From CAMLJR01 sp964500675 (GTDB lineage Bacteria; Pseudomonadota; Gammaproteobacteria; Pseudomonadales; CAMLJR01): a stretch of DNA of 64,000 nt. Below are positions 35,964 to 44,728 of the stretch, in pieces. Position numbers and translations under genes: made by a program. The first letter of the stretch is position 1. Every line of letters begins with the position of its first letter. Location of the stretch: NCBI GenBank assembly GCA_964500675.1, contig CAZCNY010000004.1:62001-126000 (forward strand), given 5' to 3'. The notes under the pieces are model-generated. The model worked only from the letters and a program-made list of their open reading frames with translations, did no database searches and had not been told where the DNA came from.

Positions 35964-37117
35964 GTCTTTCTAACCTTATGCATGATGTACGGCACTACAC
36001 GCCATACCTTTAAGTGAAACAAATCATCGATCAATTGGTTGCGCTCCGCAATCAGGGCATCCTTTTCCACTATTACAGAATCTCTATATGCGAGCGCCAC
36101 GTCTTTTTCCGCTATTACAGAATCTCTGTACGCAAGCGCCACGTCTTTTTCCGAAATTACCGTAAGGGCGGCAGAGTGCATTTCGCCCACCCGTACATTT
36201 TCAGCGCTAAGGCGCATTAAATCTTCGCGCAGCCGGTTCAGCATTGCCACTTCATCGCCACAGCTGCGCAACAATTGGCGTAGCTGGACACGCCATTGCT
36301 CTAATTGTTGAAGCTCTACACCGCCGGGCACGGACGAGTTGATTACCTCATACAACGAAACCGCAAATTCGCGCAGCTCGCGCAGCCCAAGAGGCACTCC
36401 AATACTATTATCGTTATGCCGCAAATCGCTTCTGATCGTCGTTCTAGCTGCTTCTGACCATGAAGCCTCCGCCCCGGACAGGACGACACGATACCTCGAA
36501 ACCAACGCCTCGGCCAAATCGAGCGGATGTTGCAGAAAGGCATCGTAAATGACCACCAGCCCCGGAAAGGTGCTTGTGTACAACATTGCCTCAACGGTAT
36601 GCAGCAGCCAGAGGACAATCCCGTGCTCATAAGGAATTTTATCGCGTCGCTGTAGCGACTTAACCACCGCAAGCGGGTGTCTTACCACGTGAATGAAAAT
36701 AGGGTTAACCGCAGCGGCCGCCCAAACATCCAGCCAAAATGGTAGCAGCCGGCATAGTCGCGGATCCTTTACCACCGATAAGTTTTGTGTCGCATAGTTT
36801 TTTTTAAAGTGGTGTATTGCTTCGTTGCGGATTTGCGATTCGCCAAATCCATCTTTAGCAAAAATCGCCTCGCGACAATCAAACCAACGGCAATCTCGCA
36901 TTGCCAGCAAGCGCTCGTTTATGTCTACGACGCACCGGTCTTCCCAAAAACCTTCCTGGTTGACCTCATCCATCGGGCCTAATAACTGCGGGGCAACGGC
37001 CGCGCCAAGTTGATGCAAGAACTGCGTGACAACCGATGTCCCGCTACGATGCATCCCCAAAACGCATAGGAGATTGGAGCGCGTCAATATAGATCGCGAA
37101 CTAGCGTCGATATCCAT
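35960..37117 (-). CDS. Sulfotransferase-family protein with a repeat coiled-coil tail
   Basis: 385 residues. LLCVLGMHRSGTSVVTQFL (about 16-34) is the PAPS loop, and FIHVVRHPLAVVKSLQRRD is the 3'-phosphate segment. The C-terminal part is a coiled coil made of 14-residue repeats (EKDVALAYRDSVIA twice, then a variant), encoded by a 42-base tandem repeat. The protein ends in HLKVWRVVPYIMHK, like the amphipathic tails of several polysaccharide enzymes, so it may dock to the membrane or to partners. It overlaps genes on both sides. Confidence 0.83.
   Translation of the reverse strand: MDIDASSRSILTRSNLLCVLGMHRSGTSVVTQFLHQLGAAVAPQLLGPMDEVNQEGFWEDRCVVDINERLLAMRDCRWFDCREAIFAKDGFGESQIRNEAIHHFKKNYATQNLSVVKDPRLCRLLPFWLDVWAAAAVNPIFIHVVRHPLAVVKSLQRRDKIPYEHGIVLWLLHTVEAMLYTSTFPGLVVIYDAFLQHPLDLAEALVSRYRVVLSGAEASWSEAARTTIRSDLRHNDNSIGVPLGLRELREFAVSLYEVINSSVPGGVELQQLEQWRVQLRQLLRSCGDEVAMLNRLREDLMRLSAENVRVGEMHSAALTVISEKDVALAYRDSVIAEKDVALAYRDSVIVEKDALIAERNQLIDDLFHLKVWRVVPYIMHKVRKT
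36061..36160 (-). repeat. 42-base tandem repeat inside a sulfotransferase gene
   Basis: Two near-identical 42-base units (about 36061-36102 and 36103-36144) and the start of a third. Being a multiple of three, copy-number change would lengthen or shorten the coiled coil by 14 residues without a frameshift. Confidence 0.8.
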
Positions 37118-37895
37118 ATTGCGTAAAATAGGGCTCGGTTATTTTTATCACTGCCTCAATGTGTTCAGAGCTTAGGTGTTTGGAGTAACTGTCAGTCAAC
37201 TTCCTTTTGCGCACCACGGTTCTTCCCGAACCGATGCCAGTTATTTTCTTGAAAGGAAAGATTTCCGCCGGCTCACGGATAAACTCAAGTACTTCAGTAA
37301 TTTTAGCAACCGGTTCTCCAATGAGATCCTCATACTTGAGTTCTAGAATACGCTGAGGCGCCAGCTGTTTGTAGTGGGACAAAATCATCGCTGCTTCCAA
37401 CCAATAATTGGCCGCTGCATGCGGGTTTAATTTGGGCATAATATCACCCTTCACAAGACTGGCAGCGACACTCAGCGGATTTCTCACGATATGAAGAAAT
37501 TTGGCTTCAGAATAGGCCGCGGCGAGCAGCAGTACTCCATAAACATTCTGTGGGGTCTTATCGAACCACCGCGCCTGTGGATTTTTACGGGCTTGCAAAA
37601 ACCTTTGTCCGTACCAATCCATCATGCTCTTTCGAGTCGCCTGGTAGCGCAAGTTATAGTGAAAATCAAAATGAGCAATGCCGTCTTCTTCGCGATGCTG
37701 TTTAAACAGCGCGGATTTTTTATAAAATTTCTCAAACTCCGGTGTGCCAAAAGGCTCTGCCCAGCGAAACAAATGCGTCTCAGCCGGGCACTCGAGCCGC
37801 GGATGCAAAGCAAGCATATTGCGCAGCAAACTGGTTCCCGACCTGACGCAGCCGACAATAAAAAAGGGGCCTTCAGCTTTATTCGCTTCTATCAC
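37101..37895 (-). CDS. Sulfotransferase-family protein
   Basis: 264 residues from a GTG. FFIVGCVRSGTSLLRNML (about 11-28) is the PAPS 5'-phosphosulfate loop. FLHIVRNPLSVAASLVKGD is the 3'-phosphate segment with Arg and Ser. YEDLIGEPVAKITEVLEFI near the C-terminus is typical of carbohydrate sulfotransferases. Its 3' end overlaps the next sulfotransferase gene by 17 bases, so the two are probably made together. Confidence 0.87.
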   Translation of the reverse strand: MIEANKAEGPFFIVGCVRSGTSLLRNMLALHPRLECPAETHLFRWAEPFGTPEFEKFYKKSALFKQHREEDGIAHFDFHYNLRYQATRKSMMDWYGQRFLQARKNPQARWFDKTPQNVYGVLLLAAAYSEAKFLHIVRNPLSVAASLVKGDIMPKLNPHAAANYWLEAAMILSHYKQLAPQRILELKYEDLIGEPVAKITEVLEFIREPAEIFPFKKITGIGSGRTVVRKRKLTDSYSKHLSSEHIEAVIKITEPYFTQYGYRR

Positions 37896-37916
37896 TGGGT
37901 TACCGCTAAAACGAGT

Positions 37917-38609
37917 CTAACTCTTTATGTATTCGGTTAGTATTTCCTGGGTATCACCAATTTTTTTTGTGCAGCCATCTTCTATCCATAATACTCGATC
38001 ACAGTATGATTCGATTGCAACCGGATTGTGTGACACCAGTACAATAGTCTGATTGGAGTTGATACGCTTCAGTGTGGCGTTCAACGTCTTTTTACGAAAT
38101 TCCTCATCCCCGACTCCCAAAACTTCATCGATCAATAACACATCTGGGTTCACCTGCTGCGCGACTGCGAAACCGAGACGCGCCTTCATGCCGGTGGAAT
38201 ACATATAAACGGGACGATCGATATGTTGTTGCAGGCCAGAGAACTCGATAATTTCATCCATCGCGCGCTCAACAGCCCGCTGGCGCATACCCAACAGCAG
38301 GCCGCTCACAATTGCATTTTCGCGACCTGAAAGGTGTGGCATGACCCCTACTTGAATAGACAACAACAGTACATCGAGATGCGTTGGTTTTAGAACGGTG
38401 CCTCGATCAGGGTCAATAATACCTGCCAGCAATTTCAGCAAAGTACTTTTACCGGCCCCATTCCTGCCAATAACCCCCAATGCCTCCCCGCGTCGCAAAT
38501 CGAACGACACGTCTTTAAGCGCCCAGTAACTCTCCTTGCTGAACGGGCCGCTTTTAACTTTGTAGCCGACGCCGACATGACTAAATTCAAAGATTTTTTC
38601 TGTATCCAT
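37917..38609 (-). CDS. wzt: Polysaccharide ABC exporter, ATP-binding protein (Wzt)
   Basis: 230 residues. Walker A is GRNGAGKSTLL (about 47-57) and the signature is MYSTGMKARLGFAVA. Walker B is DVLLIDEVLGVGDEEF, and the switch His is VLVSHNP. This is the short Wzt/KpsT/TagH type; the C-terminal carbohydrate-binding domain of O9a-type Wzt is absent. With the adjacent permease it should flip the finished lipid-linked O-chain to the periplasm. Five bases separate the pair. Confidence 0.93.
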   Translation of the reverse strand: MDTEKIFEFSHVGVGYKVKSGPFSKESYWALKDVSFDLRRGEALGVIGRNGAGKSTLLKLLAGIIDPDRGTVLKPTHLDVLLLSIQVGVMPHLSGRENAIVSGLLLGMRQRAVERAMDEIIEFSGLQQHIDRPVYMYSTGMKARLGFAVAQQVNPDVLLIDEVLGVGDEEFRKKTLNATLKRINSNQTIVLVSHNPVAIESYCDRVLWIEDGCTKKIGDTQEILTEYIKS

Positions 38610-38614
38610 TACAC

Positions 38615-39376
38615 TCAGCCGACCAGCCTCGGATAAACGCGGTCCATTTTCCTATATAGCACCGACGATAACAAAAACAATACTGCCGTCCAGGCAAGTA
38701 CACATACCACAGACTTAATCGACAGCGACTCACCATTCATTAACACACCCCGGTACGCTTCAACTAGGCACGATGCCGGATTTAGTTTCATCAGGTGCTG
38801 ACCCCTTGGGCTCATATCTTTCACATTAAAAAAAATACCGGATGCGAAAAATAAAAGGGTCATCCCATAATTTATTGCGTGCGCGATATCGGGCAATATT
38901 GGAACTAAACCAGCAAACAACGACGACAGACTGGCCACAAATATCAACTGAAGCGGAATCAATACCAACAGCCACAGCCAGGAAACTTTAATTGCAATGC
39001 CATAGAAGTGCAAAAACACTAAATAAACCGACAAGATGATCAAAAATTTGAGGCAATTGTTCAGTACAACAATCATCGGAAATACAATTTTTGGCAGATA
39101 GACTTGCGACATGATGCCGACCGCTTGCGCGATCGTTCCAGAGGCCGTGCGTGCAGTGCTATCGAGCCACTTCCATACGATTAGACCACATAACAGCCAT
39201 GGCACATAAGTCACCGAACCTTGGCGGAAACCTAGGCCGAAAACAGCATAAAACACCAGCAGATATAGCAATGGCTCCAACACCCACCAAATAATACCGA
39301 GATACATCCGCGACACTTCAGAACGAAAATCCGCCAAAGCCCGGTAGACAATTAATTCAATGTAACGATGTTCCAT
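38615..39376 (-). CDS. wzm: Polysaccharide ABC exporter, permease (Wzm)
   Basis: 253 residues with six hydrophobic helices, in the order of ABC-2 type polysaccharide permeases. The N-terminal amphipathic part LIVYRALADFRSEVSRMYLG leads into IIWWVLEPLLYLLVFYAVFG. NYGMTLLFFASGIFFNVKDM and LNPASCLVEAYRGVLMNGE are further family landmarks. It pairs with wzt just downstream. A second, broken copy of such a permease exists at 43047. Confidence 0.93.
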   Translation of the reverse strand: MEHRYIELIVYRALADFRSEVSRMYLGIIWWVLEPLLYLLVFYAVFGLGFRQGSVTYVPWLLCGLIVWKWLDSTARTASGTIAQAVGIMSQVYLPKIVFPMIVVLNNCLKFLIILSVYLVFLHFYGIAIKVSWLWLLVLIPLQLIFVASLSSLFAGLVPILPDIAHAINYGMTLLFFASGIFFNVKDMSPRGQHLMKLNPASCLVEAYRGVLMNGESLSIKSVVCVLAWTAVLFLLSSVLYRKMDRVYPRLVG

Positions 39377-39605
39377 ACCTATAAATCACCAAATTAAGCA
39401 CCGCTATGCGATGCATGGAGCATGTGTAAGTTCAATGCAACGAACCAATTTTGCCGATTGCGAAAGCGGGTTGCGTTAGAGCTGGCAATATTGCGCTGGC
39501 GGATTCTATCAGCCCATTGCTGAAAATCGGAAATTTATCAAGGCCTCAAAGATCGGGGATGACTGCGCAGGGACCTGCGCGACATGCAGACATGGACAAG
39601 TTTTG

Positions 39606-40463
39606 TCAGCACCACTTCCATCCGTAATTATTAAAAAACACAACCGCCGAGCGAACAAATAGAACAATGTGGCGCCAGCCTTTCTGTGCAGCGTATCCGC
39701 CGTAATGAACAACACGCACCGCAGGCACGTAAGCAACGCGGGTTATGGCGCCCGCTCGCAAACTAAAATCATAATCCTCAAAATAGAGAAAGTACTGCGA
39801 GCTAAACCCGTTGAGCTGGGCAAGTACGGCAGAGCGCAATAACATGAAGCAGCCACTAATCAACGGCGGTTGCCATACTACAGTGTCCGCAAGAACATCA
39901 CGCATTTCATAGCGCGCCAACCTTTGTTCGAAAATCGAGCGGAGCCACTTCGGGGCAAATCCGCGCAACAGCAGATCGAGTACGGTCGGATAGCGCTTGC
40001 ACAGATACTCCGGTTCCCCAACTCGGTTGATAACTGCCGGAGCGATAATGCCGCAGTCGCGATTAGCATCCATAAACTCAAAAGCAGCGCGCAACGATTC
40101 CGGGTCGAGCTCAACATCGGGATTCAGCACAAGGTGAAACTCAGACTCGGTTGCATCGAATGTCAAATTGTGGCCGGCGCCGAAGCCGATATTTTCACCG
40201 CTGCCACAATACAACAAACGAACCCCGGCAGGACGGTCGACGTCAGCGATAATGTTTTCGATTCTTCGTCTTTCTGCCGGGGTTGGGCCGTTATCAACCA
40301 AAAATACATCGACAGTACGTAATCGCCTTTGTTCCAAGCAGGGGCGAGTTGCACACAACAGCGTTTCTACAGTTTTGCGCAACTGTGTCTCAAGGCTGGC
40401 GTAACAAACGACGCTGACACGAAGGCACCCCGCACGCGAAGCGGCAACTGAATGTTCAATCAT
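39606..40463 (-). CDS. Glycosyltransferase family 2, rhamnosyltransferase-like (WbbL type)
   Basis: About 285 residues from ATG 40463; a TTG at 40505 could add 14 residues. RVSVVCYASLETQLRKTVETL starts the GT-A fold. NIGFGAGHNLTFD and HLVLNPDVELDPESL, with the metal motif, follow the WbbL-type pattern. SGCFMLLRSAVLAQLNGF and FLYFEDYDFSLR are the acceptor-side motifs. Such enzymes often use dTDP-rhamnose, and the rfb genes lie immediately opposite. The divergent gap to rfbD should hold promoters for both directions. Confidence 0.85.
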   Translation of the reverse strand: MIEHSVAASRAGCLRVSVVCYASLETQLRKTVETLLCATRPCLEQRRLRTVDVFLVDNGPTPAERRRIENIIADVDRPAGVRLLYCGSGENIGFGAGHNLTFDATESEFHLVLNPDVELDPESLRAAFEFMDANRDCGIIAPAVINRVGEPEYLCKRYPTVLDLLLRGFAPKWLRSIFEQRLARYEMRDVLADTVVWQPPLISGCFMLLRSAVLAQLNGFSSQYFLYFEDYDFSLRAGAITRVAYVPAVRVVHYGGYAAQKGWRHIVLFVRSAVVFFNNYGWKWC

Positions 40464-40728
40464 TAGCGGACCCGGCGAAGATAAGGGGGTTGTCGGTAAA
40501 TTCAACGGTGTCTCCAGATGTTATGATCCTCTATAATTCTGGCCGCTGCACTCTAAAATACTCTAGTGCGCGCCTCCGGACCAACTGCAGTCACACCTGA
40601 ATTGAACCGTATCGCAGAGCAATAAGAACTCAGATGGTTACCAGTTTCGATCCTTTTGTAGCCTGGACAAATTGTAATGACCACGATGCGATGTTTACAT
40701 GCGCGCATCGCGCAGTCGAGCGATAACC

Positions 40729-41628
40729 ATGCTCCCTCGTATACTGCTTTTAGGGAGCAACGGCCAGCTCGGTTGGGAGTTGCAGCGGGCGTTGGCGCCC
40801 CTTGGTGAGATATTTGCCTGCGATCGCCAGCGCTGCGACCTAAGCATTAGCGATGCCGTCGCGAGCGTGTTGAAAGATGTCGCCCCCGACGTTATCGTCA
40901 ATGCAGCGGCTTTTACCGCCGTCGATCGCGCCGAGAATGAGCGGGCGATGGCCGTTCGCATCAACACAGAGGCCGTCGCTCAGCTGGCCGCTTACGCTCG
41001 ACGCGCAAATAAACCACTCATTCATTACTCAACTGACTATGTGTTCGATGGTCGTAAAACGGCATCCTATCGGGAAGCTGATGACACCAATCCTCTGTCT
41101 GTCTACGGAGAAAGCAAGCGCGATGGAGAATTGGCCATCATTCAAAGTTGCTGCCCGCATTTAATTTTCCGCACCAGCTGGGTGTTCGCTGCTCGCGGCG
41201 CCAATTTTGCCAAAACCATGTTGCGTCTGAGCAAAGATAAAGAAGCGTTGCGCGTCGTTGGGGATCAGTTCGGTGCGCCAACCAGCGCCGAACTGATTGC
41301 CGACGTCACCGCCCACGCTCTGCGCGGAACTCTCGCGGGTCAAGCACCGGGCGGTCTCTACCACCTCGCGGCCAGCGGTGAAACCAGTTGGCACGGCTAC
41401 GCTAGTTATGTCGTCGAGCGCGCGCGCGCGCTGGGCGCTCCGGTCAAGGTAAAATCGATCGAAGCCATCGGCACTGCCGAATACCCGCTGCCGGCGACGC
41501 GTCCCGCTAATTCGCGCCTCAATACCGAGAAATTACAACGCGTTTTTAATCTCACTCTGCCGCACTGGCAATATCATGTCGAACGCATGCTCGTCGAACT
41601 TTTAGGAAATCCTGATGGCCTCCCTTAG
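40729..41628 (+). CDS. rfbD: dTDP-4-dehydrorhamnose reductase
   Basis: 299 residues from ATG 40729; an ATG at 40699 would add ten residues but spoils the usual short lead before the Rossmann strand. ILLLGSNGQLGWELQRAL is the NADPH-binding loop. STDYVFDGRK and PLSVYGESKRDGE hold the Tyr-x-x-x-Lys catalytic pair. It makes the last step to dTDP-L-rhamnose. It overlaps rfbA by 14 bases. Confidence 0.95.
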   Translation: MLPRILLLGSNGQLGWELQRALAPLGEIFACDRQRCDLSISDAVASVLKDVAPDVIVNAAAFTAVDRAENERAMAVRINTEAVAQLAAYARRANKPLIHYSTDYVFDGRKTASYREADDTNPLSVYGESKRDGELAIIQSCCPHLIFRTSWVFAARGANFAKTMLRLSKDKEALRVVGDQFGAPTSAELIADVTAHALRGTLAGQAPGGLYHLAASGETSWHGYASYVVERARALGAPVKVKSIEAIGTAEYPLPATRPANSRLNTEKLQRVFNLTLPHWQYHVERMLVELLGNPDGLP

Positions 41629-42502
41629 AAAAGGAATCATCCTCGCCGGCGGCTCCGGCACGCGGCTTTATCCGGCTACGCTCGCGATATCCAAGCAATT
41701 GCTGCCGGTATTTGATAAGCCGATGATCTACTACCCGCTATCGGCACTCATGCTCGCTGGTATTCGCGATATTTTGATTATCTCAACACCGCTTGATACG
41801 CCGCGCTTTCAGCAGCTTTTGGGCTCAGGCGAACAGTGGGGTGTTCATCTATCGTATGCGGTCCAGAAAAGCCCCAATGGGTTGGCTCAGGCGTTTGTTA
41901 TTGGCGAGGACTTTCTCGACGCAGCGCCGAGCGTGCTCGTGCTGGGTGACAATATTTTCTATGGGCACGATTTTCAACACTTGCTCAACAAGGCCATGCA
42001 GCGCGAAAACGGTGCAACGGTTTTCGCTTATCACGTTCACGACCCCGAGCGCTATGGCGTAGTCGAGTTCGAGGCGAATGGAAAAGCGATCAGTCTTGAG
42101 GAAAAGCCGGCTCAACCTAAATCTAACTATGCCGTAACAGGTCTTTATTTTTATGACCAGCGTGCGGTTAACTTTGCCAAGCAATTACGGCCCTCTGCGC
42201 GTGGTGAATACGAAATCACCGATCTCAATCGCCTTTACTTAGAGGCGCAAGAACTCACGGTTGAAATTATGGGGCGCGGTTACGCCTGGCTCGACACCGG
42301 CACGCACGACTCGCTGCTCGAAGCCTCACAATTCATTCAAACGATTGAAAATCGGCAAGGCTTGAAAATTGCCTGCCCCGAAGAAATCGCCTGGCATCAC
42401 GGCTGGATCGACGATAAACAACTGCGCTCGCTCGCTGCCCCGTTGAGCAAGAACGGTTATGGCGACTACTTGCTGCGTCTGCTGCAACAAAAGGTATTCT
42501 AA
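41615..42502 (+). CDS. rfbA: Glucose-1-phosphate thymidylyltransferase
   Basis: 295 residues. GIILAGGSGTRLYPATLAIS is the nucleotide-binding signature. LPVFDKPMIYYPLSALMLAG and LGDNIFYGHDF follow in the usual order. The enzyme joins glucose-1-phosphate to dTTP, the first step of dTDP-rhamnose synthesis. It is coupled to rfbD before it and shares a base with the start of rfbC after it. RfbB, the second step, is not in this stretch. Confidence 0.97.
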   Translation: MASLRKGIILAGGSGTRLYPATLAISKQLLPVFDKPMIYYPLSALMLAGIRDILIISTPLDTPRFQQLLGSGEQWGVHLSYAVQKSPNGLAQAFVIGEDFLDAAPSVLVLGDNIFYGHDFQHLLNKAMQRENGATVFAYHVHDPERYGVVEFEANGKAISLEEKPAQPKSNYAVTGLYFYDQRAVNFAKQLRPSARGEYEITDLNRLYLEAQELTVEIMGRGYAWLDTGTHDSLLEASQFIQTIENRQGLKIACPEEIAWHHGWIDDKQLRSLAAPLSKNGYGDYLLRLLQQKVF

Positions 42503-43047
42503 TGCGCGTTACTCGTACCACAATTCCTGATGTATGCGTTATTGAACCCAAAGTATTTGGCGACGAGCGCGGCTTTTTTTTTGAAAGCTTCAATCAAGCT
42601 CGCTTCGAGGAAGCTATCGGCTACCAAGTACATTTCGTACAAGACAATCATTCAAAATCTGCCAGAAATGTTTTGCGTGGCTTGCACTATCAAATCCAGC
42701 ATCCACAGGGAAAACTTGTGCGCGTTACCGCAGGCGAAGTATTTGATGTCGCGGTCGATATTCGTAAAAACTCACCGACCTTTGGGCGATGGGTGGGTGA
42801 AACGTTATCGGCGGAAAACAAAAAACAACTTTGGATTCCCGAGGGATTTGCGCACGGCTTTCTTGTATTGAGCGACTCCGCCGAATTTCTCTACAAGACA
42901 ACCGATTATTGGTATCCGGAATACGAACGCTGCATTATCTGGAATGATCCAACTATTAATATCTGCTGGAGATCCACAGCAATCCCAACACTTTCGGCAA
43001 AAGATGAAATGGGAATATTGCTAACAAGCGCCGAGGTGTTCAACTAA
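42502..43047 (+). CDS. rfbC: dTDP-4-dehydrorhamnose 3,5-epimerase
   Basis: 181 residues. GDERGFFFESFNQARFEEA, FVQDNHSKSARNVLRGLHYQ and the WIPEGFAHGFLVLS segment are the RmlC cupin hallmarks, with the active-site His in LHYQ. It performs the third step to dTDP-L-rhamnose. Its ATG overlaps the rfbA stop. The stop shares a base with the start of a truncated wzm reading frame. Confidence 0.96.
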   Translation: MRVTRTTIPDVCVIEPKVFGDERGFFFESFNQARFEEAIGYQVHFVQDNHSKSARNVLRGLHYQIQHPQGKLVRVTAGEVFDVAVDIRKNSPTFGRWVGETLSAENKKQLWIPEGFAHGFLVLSDSAEFLYKTTDYWYPEYERCIIWNDPTINICWRSTAIPTLSAKDEMGILLTSAEVFN

Positions 43048-43172
43048 TGCAACAATTTTCCATTTCCCCCAAGGAAATGTGTGCAAGTTTCTGGCGCAAT
43101 CGAAACCTAATCAAAAACTTAGTCATGCGTGAAGTCATTGGCCGCTACCGCGGTTCGGTTACGGCACGTTAA
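43047..43172 (+). pseudogene. 41-codon remnant of a wzm-type ABC permease
   Basis: The ATG overlaps the rfbC stop as TAATG. The frame reads MQQFSISPKEMCASFWRNRN, then LIKNLVMREVIGRYRGSV and a stop. This is the cytoplasmic N-terminus of the Wzm/TagG permease family, which normally continues into the first membrane helix just where this copy ends. The opposite-strand GtrA gene begins four bases on. A former rfbDAC-wzm-wzt operon was probably cut here. Confidence 0.82.
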
Positions 43173-43175
43173 CCG

Positions 43176-43565
43176 CTATGCAAACACAAACCTCTTATCC
43201 AACCGATACTTCACCAGATACCCAATCGCCAAACCAATGGTTCCCCCCAAATATCGAAGCTCTTTTGTTTGGAACATCGCATCAAATGCGTATTCGAATC
43301 CCCAGAAAATCGCAGTAGTGAAGACCCCCATAAAAACGTACATCGCGAATGTTTTTGTATCGTGCGATAAATTTTGTGCTTTGAATTTGAAGATATAGCG
43401 TTTGTCCAGTATGTATTTCACCAGCAAACCAACACCGGTTCCAACCAGTATCGATAACGTAACCGCATAGGCGCCGTGATAGAGCCGAACAACGATGTCC
43501 TGGCTGCCGATATTGAAGATCGTCGCGATGGCGGCAAGTAACGAATAGATAACTGCGAGTTTCAC
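43176..43565 (-). CDS. GtrA-family membrane protein
   Basis: 129 residues with four hydrophobic helices. FNIGSQDIVVR and GLLVKYILDKRYIF (repeated as GYLVKYRLDKRFVF at the C-terminus) are GtrA hallmarks. GtrA proteins are thought to flip polyprenyl-phosphate sugars such as bactoprenol-glucose for O-antigen modification. It faces away from ilvE and abuts the wzm stump, marking the right edge of the island. Confidence 0.87.
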   Translation of the reverse strand: MKLAVIYSLLAAIATIFNIGSQDIVVRLYHGAYAVTLSILVGTGVGLLVKYILDKRYIFKFKAQNLSHDTKTFAMYVFMGVFTTAIFWGFEYAFDAMFQTKELRYLGGTIGLAIGYLVKYRLDKRFVFA

Positions 43566-43770
43566 TTTTTGACCTTATCGAGCATTGCTCTCTCACTGAT
43601 TCCTGTGGGCCGCGATTATGCCACGACCCGGTTTGAATATTTCTGCGCTACCAGAAAAAGCCGTTTTATGCTCCAATAGCACCCGATATTTTCCGCTTTA
43701 AATTTGCGCGTTCGACCGGCATTTCCGCCGACCGAAGCGCCGGCAACGCACAATCTGCAGGAGTTTGACT

Positions 43771-44715
43771 ATGTCCATGGCCGACCGCGATGGTCTGATC
43801 TGGTTCGATGGCGAGATGGTTCCGTGGCGCGACGCCAAGGTCCATGTGCTCACGCACACACTGCATTACGGCATGGGTGTGTTCGAAGGCGTGCGCGCCT
43901 ATCAAACCGAAGGCAATGGGCAGACCGAAAGCCGCGGCACCTGTATTTTCCGTCTGAAAGAGCATACGACGCGTCTGTTCGATTCGGCCAAAATCATGAA
44001 TTTGACGGTTCCGTTCAGCAAGGATGAAATCAATGAAGCGCAGCGGCGCGCGGTGCGCGACAACAATTTGAGCGAAGCTTATATTCGCCCCGTGATATTT
44101 CTCGGCTCCGAGGGCATGGGCCTGCGCGCGACCGGTTTGAAAGTGCATGTCGCCGTCGCCGCGTGGAGCTGGCCGTCGTATATGGCGCCCGAAGCGCGCG
44201 AGCTCGGCATCAAAGTGCGCACCAGTTCGTACACGCGCCATCACGTCAACATTTCGATGACGCGCGCGAAAGCCAACGGTCACTACATCAATTCGATGCT
44301 CGCGCTGCAAGAGGCATTGAGCGGCGGCGCTGAAGAGGCATTACTGCTCGACCCCGAAGGTTATGTCGCGGAAGGCTCGGGCGAGAACGTGTTCATCGTG
44401 CGCGACGGCATTATATATACACCGGAATTGACCGCATGCCTCAACGGCATCACGCGCAACACGATTTTTCATTTTGCGGAAGAATGCGGTTACAAACTCG
44501 TTGAAAAGCGCATCACGCGCGACGAGGTGTACATCGCCGATGAAGCATTCTTCACCGGAACCGCCGCCGAGGTATTGCCGATTCGCGAACTCGACGGCCG
44601 CGTCATCGGCGCCGGCCGCCGCGGTCCGATCACCGCGAAAATGCAAGCGTTGTATTTCGATCAAGTGAAGGGCCGCCGCAGCCAATTTTCGGAGTGGCTC
44701 ACTCCCGTCGCTTGA
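43771..44715 (+). CDS. ilvE: Branched-chain amino-acid aminotransferase
   Basis: 314 residues from ATG 43771, with GGAG seven bases before; an upstream TTG would overlap that site. DGLIWFDGEMVPWRDAKVHV and HYGMGVFEGVRAYQT open the fold. The PLP Lys lies in RAKANGHYINS. GSGENVFIVRDG and GITRNTIFHFAEE are further class IV aminotransferase signatures. It interconverts Leu, Ile, Val and their keto acids. The following waaF starts only 13 bases later, as in Pseudomonas. Confidence 0.96.
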   Translation: MSMADRDGLIWFDGEMVPWRDAKVHVLTHTLHYGMGVFEGVRAYQTEGNGQTESRGTCIFRLKEHTTRLFDSAKIMNLTVPFSKDEINEAQRRAVRDNNLSEAYIRPVIFLGSEGMGLRATGLKVHVAVAAWSWPSYMAPEARELGIKVRTSSYTRHHVNISMTRAKANGHYINSMLALQEALSGGAEEALLLDPEGYVAEGSGENVFIVRDGIIYTPELTACLNGITRNTIFHFAEECGYKLVEKRITRDEVYIADEAFFTGTAAEVLPIRELDGRVIGAGRRGPITAKMQALYFDQVKGRRSQFSEWLTPVA

Positions 44716-44728
44716 TACCCTTAGTTTA

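Noticed and set aside
40506..40698. JUMPstart-type element or strong promoter between the divergent rhamnosyltransferase-like gene and rfbD
   Set aside because: A TATAAT is present near 40530 but no fitting -35 box or JUMPstart core sequence could be seen.
43666..44310. 214-codon minus-strand frame opposite ilvE
   Set aside because: Antisense shadow of a firmly identified aminotransferase gene.
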